A stretch of DNA of 64,000 nt from Cellulomonas humilata (GTDB taxonomy: Bacteria; Actinomycetota; Actinomycetes; Actinomycetales; Cellulomonadaceae), in NCBI RefSeq assembly GCF_013359775.1, contig NZ_JABMCI010000040.1, forward strand, positions 1 through 64,000, in the 5' to 3' direction. The notes under the pieces are model-generated. The model made no database searches. It was given only the letters and a program-made list of their open reading frames with translations, and had not been told where the DNA came from. Every line of letters starts with the position of its first letter. Position 1 is the first letter of the stretch. Made by a program: the position numbers and the translations under genes. This document shows, piece by piece, positions 58,199 through 64,000 of this stretch.

Positions 58199-60162
58199 TC
58201 CAGTACGGCGGCGACTACAACCCCGAGCAGTGGCCCCTGGCCACCCGCATCGAGGACGTGGAGCTCATGCAACAGGCCGGCGTCACGCTGGTCAGCGTCG
58301 GCATCTTCAGCTGGGCGCAGCTGGAGCCGCGCGAGGGTGAGTACGAGTTCGGGTGGCTGGACGACATCCTCGACCGGCTCGCCGCCGCGGGCATCAAGGT
58401 CGCGCTGGCCACCGCCACCGCGAGCCCTCCCCCGTGGCTCACACGCACGCACCCCGAGTTCCTGCCCGTGCTGGCGGACGGCACGGTGCTCTACCCGGGC
58501 GGTCGGCAGGCGTACCGGGTGTCGTCGCCGGCGTACCGCGAGTACGTCCTGCGCATGACGCGCACCATGGCCGAGCGCTACGGCACGCACCCGGCGCTGG
58601 CCCTGTGGCACGTGGACAACGAGCTCGGCTGCCACGTCCCGCACGACTTCTCCGACGACGCCGCGGCCGCGTTCCGGCGCTGGCTCGCCGACCGCTACGG
58701 CACGGTCGAGGCGCTCAACGCGGCCTGGGGAACGGCGTTCTGGTCGCAGCGGTACGACGACTTCGACGAGGTGCTGCCCCCGCGCAGCGCACCCACGTAC
58801 CCGAACCCCACGCAGCAGCTGGACTTCGCCCGGTTCAGCTCCGACGAGCTGCTCGTGCACTACCGCGCGCTCCGGGACGTGCTGCGCGAGGTCACCCCGG
58901 ACGTGCCGACGACCACCAACCTCATGCTCTCCACGGGCACCAAGTGGATGGACTACTTCTCCTGGGCGGACGACCTCGACGTCATCGCCAACGACCACTA
59001 CACGCGCGCCCACGACCCGGAGGCGCACGTCGAGCTGGCGTTCAGCGCCGACCTCACGCGCGGGGTCGCCGGCGGTGACCCCTGGATGCTCATGGAGCAC
59101 TCGACCAGCGCGGTGAACTGGCAGCCGCGCAACCGCGCCAAGCGACCGGGCGAGATGCTCCGGCACTCGTTGGCGCACGTGGCCCGCGGCGCCGACGCGG
59201 TGATGTTCTTCCAGTGGCGCCAGTCCGCCGCGGGGGCGGAGAAGTTCCACTCGGCGATGCTCCCGCACGCGGGCACCGACTCCGACGTGTGGCGGAACAC
59301 GGTGGCGCTCGGCGACGCGCTGAAGGCACTGAGCGAGATCGAAGGGTCCCGCGTCCGGGCGCAGGCCGCGATCGTCTTCGACTACCCCGCCTGGTGGGGC
59401 ACCGAGCTCGACAGCCACCCGTCCACCGCGGTGACGTACCCGGACCGGGTGCTGGCGCACTACCGCGCGCTGTGGCAGCGGAACATCACGGTCGACATCG
59501 TGCGACCGTCGGCGGACCTGTCGGGGTACTCGCTCGTCGTCGTCCCGACGCTCTACCTGGTCACCGACGCCGACGCGGCCAACATCGCGAAGGCTGCGGC
59601 CGACGGTGCATCCGTGCTGGTCACGTACTTCTCGGGCATCGCTGACGAGAACGACCACATCCGGCTGGGCGGCTACCCGGGCGCGTTCCGGGAGCTGCTG
59701 GGCGTGCGGAGCGAGGAGATCTGGGCGCTCCAGGACGGCGAGGTCCTCACGCTCGACGACGGGACCCGCGCGGATGTGTGGTCGGAGCAGACGCACCTGT
59801 CGCCCGGGACGTCGGCGGTGCGCACCTACGCCGACGGCGACCTGGCGGGCTGGCCCGCGCTGACCCGCCGACCGGTCGGCGCCGGTGCCGCCTGGTACCT
59901 GGCCACCCGGCTCGACGCCGACGGGCTGCAGGGGGTCACGGACGCGCTGATCGCGGAGGCCGGCCTCACCTCCGAGCTGCCCGGCGTCGAGGCGGTCCGC
60001 CGGGTCGCCGACGACGGCCGCTCGTGGCTGTTCGTCCTCAACCACACGGCCGACGAGGTCACACTGCCGGCGTCGGGCCACGAGCTGCTGCGCGACGAGG
60101 CGGTGGCGGGCGGGTCGCTCGTCGTCGCGCCGGGCGGCGTCGCCGTGGTGCGGGAGGGCTGA
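58195..60162 (+). CDS. GH42 beta-galactosidase, second paralogue
   Basis: The 655-residue protein has GGDYNPEQWP at the start, LWHVDNELGCH with acid/base Glu143 and WMLMEHSTSAVNWQ with nucleophile Glu301. The trimerisation and C-terminal domains are present. Unlike the paralogue at 5585 it lacks the CxCxxC zinc cluster and has only one Cys in that region. The ATG overlaps the stop of the propeller glycosidase gene. It is the last gene of the 56043-60162 operon and probably acts on imported oligosaccharides in the cytoplasm, as there is no signal peptide. Confidence 0.93.
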   Translation: MIQYGGDYNPEQWPLATRIEDVELMQQAGVTLVSVGIFSWAQLEPREGEYEFGWLDDILDRLAAAGIKVALATATASPPPWLTRTHPEFLPVLADGTVLYPGGRQAYRVSSPAYREYVLRMTRTMAERYGTHPALALWHVDNELGCHVPHDFSDDAAAAFRRWLADRYGTVEALNAAWGTAFWSQRYDDFDEVLPPRSAPTYPNPTQQLDFARFSSDELLVHYRALRDVLREVTPDVPTTTNLMLSTGTKWMDYFSWADDLDVIANDHYTRAHDPEAHVELAFSADLTRGVAGGDPWMLMEHSTSAVNWQPRNRAKRPGEMLRHSLAHVARGADAVMFFQWRQSAAGAEKFHSAMLPHAGTDSDVWRNTVALGDALKALSEIEGSRVRAQAAIVFDYPAWWGTELDSHPSTAVTYPDRVLAHYRALWQRNITVDIVRPSADLSGYSLVVVPTLYLVTDADAANIAKAAADGASVLVTYFSGIADENDHIRLGGYPGAFRELLGVRSEEIWALQDGEVLTLDDGTRADVWSEQTHLSPGTSAVRTYADGDLAGWPALTRRPVGAGAAWYLATRLDADGLQGVTDALIAEAGLTSELPGVEAVRRVADDGRSWLFVLNHTADEVTLPASGHELLRDEAVAGGSLVVAPGGVAVVREG

Positions 60163-60201
60163 GAACGGCAGGAGCCGCGCGGCCGACGACGCGTCGAGGA
60201 G

Positions 60202-61302
60202 CTAGGACGACCGCAGCAGGTCCAGCTCCAGCCACTGCGCGAGGTCGTCGATCTCACGGTCGACGGCCGCGCGCGCGTCGGGCGTCCACGGCTCGTCCTC
60301 GTGCACCGCGTGGACACGCAGGACGCCCGCCTTCACGTCCGCGGTGGCATCGAGCTTGCCCACCAGCCGGTCGCCGACCAGCACCGGGAGCGCGAAGTAG
60401 CCCCAGCGCCGCGCGGCCACCGGCTTGTACATCTCGAGGATGTAGTCGAACTCGAAGACGTCCGTCATGCGCTTGCGGTCGTAGAGGAGCAGGTCGAGCG
60501 GGGACAGCAGCGCCGCGCGCCCCTCGAACGGCAGGTCCAGCTGCGCGGGGTCGACGCGCCATTCCCCGCGGACGCCCTCGATGACCGCGGGCTCCCCCAC
60601 GTCCCGGACGTCCAGCGGCTCCACCGGCTGCTCGGGCCCCTTCGGCCTCGCGATGCCGAGCGCCGCGAGCCTGCGCTCGTCGCGGATCCGGTACGCCTCC
60701 TCCAGCGGCACCGGCGGGCCCGGCGGGTAGACGCGCTCCGCCAGGTCCCAGAGCCGGTCGCGGCCGGTACCGCCTGCGGGTGCGACGTCGCCCATCTGCA
60801 CCATGAGGCCCAGCAGCATGATGACGTTGCGGTTGTTGTTCCAGCCGGAGGACTTCCACGGTCGCACGCAGGTGTCGGGAAGCTCGCTGATCGGCAGCGG
60901 ACCGTCGGCCCGCAGCAGCTCCAGGATGTCCTGGCGGCAGGCCTCGTTGTCCGCCACCCACTGCCGGTTGCCCCGCTGCCAGTCCTTGACGCGCGTGCCG
61001 GTGCCGGGCCACACGGCCATCTCCGCCCGGTACAGCGCCAGGTCCTCGGCCACCCGCAGCATGCCTCGGAACTCGATGATCGTCTGCTCGTCGAGTGCGT
61101 CCGCCAGTTCCTGCGGGTCGTACGACGAGCCCAGCCGGCTCCAGAGCACCAGGTCGGCGCTCGGCGCGATCGCGCTGGTCGGGTTCAGCTGGAGGAACGT
61201 CAGGGCGCGCACGGTCTCGTGCACGTCCGTCGGCCGGTCGGCGGTCAGCCGCTGGGCGCGCACGGCGATCCGGCGGGCGTCGGCACGGGAGAGGTGGTGC
61301 AC
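60202..61302 (-). CDS. Winged-helix protein of the YcaQ/AlkX (HTH_42) family
   Basis: The 366-residue protein starts VHHLSRADARRIAVRAQRL and has LTFLQLNPTSAIAPSADLVLWSRLGSYD-like features, then QLDLPFEGRAALLSPLDLLLYDRKR and YILEMYKPVAARRWGYFALPVLVGDRLVGKLD. This is the YcaQ family; E. coli YcaQ is a DNA glycosylase that unhooks interstrand crosslinks. The typical catalytic Gln-Tyr-Gln-type motif near the N-terminus appears as FLQLNPTSA here, so activity is not certain. GTG 61302 is chosen over upstream starts because the family sequence begins there and a TAGTCT box lies 7 bases before it. Confidence 0.85.
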   Translation of the reverse strand: MHHLSRADARRIAVRAQRLTADRPTDVHETVRALTFLQLNPTSAIAPSADLVLWSRLGSSYDPQELADALDEQTIIEFRGMLRVAEDLALYRAEMAVWPGTGTRVKDWQRGNRQWVADNEACRQDILELLRADGPLPISELPDTCVRPWKSSGWNNNRNVIMLLGLMVQMGDVAPAGGTGRDRLWDLAERVYPPGPPVPLEEAYRIRDERRLAALGIARPKGPEQPVEPLDVRDVGEPAVIEGVRGEWRVDPAQLDLPFEGRAALLSPLDLLLYDRKRMTDVFEFDYILEMYKPVAARRWGYFALPVLVGDRLVGKLDATADVKAGVLRVHAVHEDEPWTPDARAAVDREIDDLAQWLELDLLRSS

Positions 61303-61309
61303 CTTCCGC

Positions 61310-61315
61310 AGACTA
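61310..61315 (-). promoter_or_regulatory. -10-like TAGTCT, leaderless promoter of the YcaQ-like gene
   Basis: On the minus strand TAGTCT ends 7 bases before the GTG at 61302. The divergent ABC gene has TTGGAT (61361-61366) 6 bases before its ATG, so both genes may give leaderless messages from a 70-base gap. Confidence 0.45.
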
Positions 61316-61372
61316 GGACCGACCACCGACAGGGTGTCGCGTCCCGTCGGTGGTCTCTGTTTGGATCGTCGC

Positions 61373-62308
61373 ATGTCCGCACTGGTGATGGAGTCCCTGA
61401 ACAAGTCCTACGGCGACCTCCGCGCACTGCGCGACCTGTCCATGGAGGTGCGCGCCGGCGAGATCGTCGGGTTCGTCGGCTCCAACGGCGCCGGCAAGTC
61501 GACGGCGATGCGGATCGTGCTCGGCGTGCTGGGAGCCGATTCCGGCGAGGTGCGCTGGGACGGCAAGCCGGTCGACCTGGCCGTGCGGCGGCGCATCGGG
61601 TACATGCCCGAGGAGCGCGGCCTCTACCCGCGCATGAAGGTGAGCGACCAGCTGGTCTACCTGGCCAGGCTGCACGGGCTGTCGACGGCGTCGGCCAAGG
61701 CCGCGATGGAGCAGTGGACCGAGGTGCTCGGCATCGCGGAGCGCCGCGGCGACGAGATCCTCAAGCTCTCGCTGGGCAACCAGCAGCGCGTGCAGCTCGC
61801 GGCGGCCCTCGTGCACTCGCCCGACATCCTGGTGCTCGACGAGCCGTTCTCCGGCCTGGACCCGGTGGCGGTCGACGTGATGAGCGGGGTGCTGCGCGAC
61901 CAGGCTGCGGCCGGCGTGCCGGTGCTGTTCTCGTCGCACCAGCTCGAGCTGGTCGAGGCGCTGTGCGACCGGGTCGGGATCATCAAGACCGGGTCGCTGG
62001 TGGCCTTCGGGGGGATCGAGGAGCTGCGCCGGACCGACGACCGTCGGTGGCTGGTGGACGGGCCACCGGCGGGATCGTGGCTCTCCGCGGTGCCGTCGGC
62101 ACGCCTGGTCTCCCACGAGGGATCGCGGTCGGTCGTCGAGGTGCGGGGGCAGGCCGACGACGGCGTCGACCAGGAGCTCCTGCGGGCGGCGCTGGCGGCC
62201 GGAGCGGTGCACGAGTTCAGCCTCCTGCGACCGTCCCTGACCGAGCTGTACCGGCACGTGGTCAGCACGGACTCCGTCGTGACCGAGCGCGAGACGGTGT
62301 CCGCATGA
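61373..62308 (+). CDS. ABC transporter ATP-binding protein (NatA-like exporter)
   Basis: The 311-residue protein has Walker A GSNGAGKST near residue 38, YMPEERGLYPRMKV (Q-loop region), signature LSLGNQQRVQLAAAL and Walker B ILVLDEPFSGLDPVAV, then H-loop SSHQLELVEALCD. The C-terminal 80-residue extension is usual in NatA-like ATPases. It works with the following permease gene, which it overlaps by ATGA. The transported compound is unknown; sodium, drugs or lipids are options in this family. Confidence 0.9.
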   Translation: MSALVMESLNKSYGDLRALRDLSMEVRAGEIVGFVGSNGAGKSTAMRIVLGVLGADSGEVRWDGKPVDLAVRRRIGYMPEERGLYPRMKVSDQLVYLARLHGLSTASAKAAMEQWTEVLGIAERRGDEILKLSLGNQQRVQLAAALVHSPDILVLDEPFSGLDPVAVDVMSGVLRDQAAAGVPVLFSSHQLELVEALCDRVGIIKTGSLVAFGGIEELRRTDDRRWLVDGPPAGSWLSAVPSARLVSHEGSRSVVEVRGQADDGVDQELLRAALAAGAVHEFSLLRPSLTELYRHVVSTDSVVTERETVSA

Positions 62309-63519
62309 GCGCGCGACCGACCCTCGTCGAGATCTCCGACGGCGCGGCGGTGCGCCTGGTCGCCGGGCGTGAGATCAGCACCCGGTTCCGCTCCAAGGCG
62401 TTCATCTGGACGACGATCGCGCTCGTCGCGGCGGTGGTCCTCGGCGGTGTGCTGCTCAACCTCGTCAGCTCGCAGTCCGACACGACGCAGCACGTCGGCG
62501 TCCTGCCCGAGGCAGCGGCGGTCGCCGAGCAGCTGGTGGCCACCGGGACCGTCACCGGCACGACCGTCGAGACGCAGGAGGTGGCGTCCGCCGACGACGG
62601 AGAGGCGCTGCTCAAGGACGGCACGATCGACGCGCTCGTGACCTCCACCGATCCGCTGGCTGTCGTGGTGCACACGAAGCTTCCCGACATGCTCGCGCCC
62701 GTCTTCGCGTCACTGGCGCAGCAGGAGGCGCTGGCGTCGGCGGTCACCGACCTGGGCGGCGACCCGGGCGAGGTCGGCCGCGAGATCGCGCAGGCGACAC
62801 CGGACGTCACGGCGCTGGAGCCGGAGCCCGAGCAGGACAGCGCCCAGATCGTCGCCGGCTTCGTCGCCGGGATCCTGCTGTTCATCTCGCTCATGACCGC
62901 GGGCCAGCTGGTGGCGCAGGGGGTCGTCGAGGAGAAGGCGTCGCGCGTCGTCGAGCTGCTGCTGGCGACCGTGCGGCCGTGGCAGCTGATGGCCGGCAAG
63001 GTGCTGGGCATCGGTGTGATCGGGCTCATCCAGGTGGTTCTCGTCGTCGGCGCCGGCTCGGGGACCGCGCTGGCCCTGGGGCTCGTCGACACCAGCTCGA
63101 TCGACCTGGGCGCGACCGCGCTGTGGGTGGTGATCTGGTTCGTCGTCGGCTTCACCATGTACGCCCTCGCGCTCGGCGCGCTCGCCGCGCTGGTCTCGCG
63201 GCAGGAGGACGTCGGCTCGGTGACCGCGCCGGTGCTGGCGCTGATGATGATCCCGTACCTCATCGGCGTGAGCATCGCGCCCTGGGACCCGACGAACCCG
63301 CTGGTCGTCTGGCTGTCGTTCGTGCCGTTCTGCTCGCCCCTCCTCATGCCGATGCGGATCGCCCTCGGCGAGGTCGAGGCATGGGAGGTCGCGCTGGCCC
63401 TCGGGCTGTCGCTGGCCCTGATCCCCGTGCTCGTCTGGCTGGCCGGACGGATCTACTCCCACGCGGTTCTGCGCAGCGGCGGGCGGATCAAGCTGAAGGA
63501 CGCACTGACAGGGTCGTAA
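62305..63519 (+). CDS. ABC-2 type transporter permease (NatB-like)
   Basis: The 404-residue protein has one N-terminal membrane helix (AFIWTTIALVAAVVLGGVLL), a long extracytoplasmic domain of about 150 residues (Thr/Asp/Glu-rich) and five more hydrophobic segments beginning IVAGFVAGILLFISLMTAG. GVVEEKASRVVELLLATVRPWQLMAGK is the conserved coupling region of this family. With the ATPase encoded just upstream it forms an efflux pump similar to NatAB. No regulator is adjacent. Confidence 0.9.
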   Translation: MSARPTLVEISDGAAVRLVAGREISTRFRSKAFIWTTIALVAAVVLGGVLLNLVSSQSDTTQHVGVLPEAAAVAEQLVATGTVTGTTVETQEVASADDGEALLKDGTIDALVTSTDPLAVVVHTKLPDMLAPVFASLAQQEALASAVTDLGGDPGEVGREIAQATPDVTALEPEPEQDSAQIVAGFVAGILLFISLMTAGQLVAQGVVEEKASRVVELLLATVRPWQLMAGKVLGIGVIGLIQVVLVVGAGSGTALALGLVDTSSIDLGATALWVVIWFVVGFTMYALALGALAALVSRQEDVGSVTAPVLALMMIPYLIGVSIAPWDPTNPLVVWLSFVPFCSPLLMPMRIALGEVEAWEVALALGLSLALIPVLVWLAGRIYSHAVLRSGGRIKLKDALTGS

Positions 63520-63598
63520 GTGATTACGCAGGTCACGCGATCTGTCCATCCCCCGATCGGGTTGCATCTGGACGCATGTCCCGGAGAGGATGCGCGAC

Positions 63599-64000
63599 AT
63601 GCCCGGAACCCCGCCTGATGTCGTCGAGCCGCTGCACCCGTCCGGCATCGCCGAGGCAGCGACCGTGCTGGCCGCGGCCCTCGCCGACGACCCTGGCTTC
63701 GTGCACCTGTTCCCCGTCCGCCGCCGCCGCGAGCGCGAGCTGCGGGCGCTCTACCGGATGACCCTGTCTGACTCCGTGCGGCACGGGCACGCGTTCGTGA
63801 CCAGGCTCGACGGGGCAGTCACTGGCGCGATCGCGCTCTACCCGCCCGGCTCGTACCCGATGACGCCCGCCCGCTGGTGGCGACAGGCGCTCCGGATCGC
63901 GAGGATCGCCGTCAACACGCGCGAGCACAGCGTGGGGATCATCAAGTTCGGCGACGTCACCTCCGCCGGGGTGCCCTGCGACGCCTGGTACGTGGAGGCG
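63599..64000 (+). CDS. GNAT-family acetyltransferase, 5' part
   Basis: The first 134 codons are in the window, with no stop before the edge. The start MPGTPPDVVEPLHPSG is followed by AATVLAAALADDPGFVHLFP and a HGHAFVTRLDGAVTGAIALYPPG strand, as in N-terminal halves of GNAT acetyltransferases. The acetyl-CoA-binding motif would lie beyond the edge. GGAGAGG is 9 bases before ATG 63599; ATG 63590 in the same frame is less well spaced. The substrate is unknown. Confidence 0.75.
   Translation, partial: MPGTPPDVVEPLHPSGIAEAATVLAAALADDPGFVHLFPVRRRRERELRALYRMTLSDSVRHGHAFVTRLDGAVTGAIALYPPGSYPMTPARWWRQALRIARIAVNTREHSVGIIKFGDVTSAGVPCDAWYVEA

Noticed and set aside
60301..61372. N-terminal extension of the plus-strand frame running into the ABC genes
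   Set aside because: It lies antisense to the YcaQ-like gene; the ABC ATPase has its own ATG with full Walker motifs, so the extension is a shadow.

Overview
The window is about 64 kb of very GC-rich DNA with dense genes, many ATGA/GTGA/TGATG stop-start overlaps, frequent GTG starts, four LacI-family regulators and a large set of plant cell-wall carbohydrate genes. This points to a cellulolytic or hemicellulolytic actinobacterium, most like Cellulomonas and its relatives; the genus is inferred from gene content, not tested. I see no rRNA or tRNA gene, no transposase, no prophage and no CRISPR array.

Positions 1-13.6 kb are a glucuronoxylan/aldouronate locus. On the plus strand lie the end of D-mannonate dehydratase (ManD), a GH67 alpha-glucuronidase coupled to it, and an MDR-family reductase. 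On the minus strand one long operon reads GH3, two LplB/YtcP-type permeases, an LplA-type binding lipoprotein, GH42, GH39 and a YesL-like membrane protein. A divergent LacI regulator and an acetyl xylan esterase follow (13.8-15.9 kb). Positions 16-25.7 kb are mixed: aldo/keto reductase, TrmL, a secreted GH64 beta-1,3-glucanase with a ricin-type lectin domain, a multicopper oxidase, a gamma-glutamyltransferase coupled to a ComB-like phosphatase, an amidohydrolase and a GntR regulator.

Positions 25.7-34.7 kb hold uronate catabolism: LacI regulator, UxaA, KdgK, Eda, UxaC, a second LacI regulator and a fructuronate reductase. With ManD at the left edge this gives glucuronate -> fructuronate -> mannonate -> KDG -> KDPG -> pyruvate + glyceraldehyde-3-phosphate. 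Positions 34.9-43.5 kb are the least understood part: a Gfo/Idh/MocA oxidoreductase with a TIM-barrel isomerase, then a tightly coupled SDR, fumarate-reductase-like flavoprotein and SGNH hydrolase operon opposite an AEC carrier, then a class II aldolase with an altered metal motif. This is my best candidate for an undescribed catabolic system.

Positions 44.9-55.9 kb are a full L-rhamnose system (mutarotase, isomerase, aldolase/lactaldehyde dehydrogenase fusion, kinase, ABC transporter, LacI regulator) with matching palindromic operators at both promoters. Positions 56-60.2 kb are a second glycoside operon (Gfo/Idh, five-bladed-propeller glycosidase, GH42). The last part holds a YcaQ-like protein, an ABC exporter pair and a truncated acetyltransferase.

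Three themes cross the window. A shared 14-bp LacI-type site (about GGMAAGCGCWTTCC) sits in most sugar promoters. Several genes have a TANNNT box only 6-7 bases before the start codon, as in leaderless transcripts. There are palindromic repeat elements: a 68-bp hairpin element in two diverged copies, and a 43-bp hairpin repeated twice inside the reading frame of a glycosidase gene.
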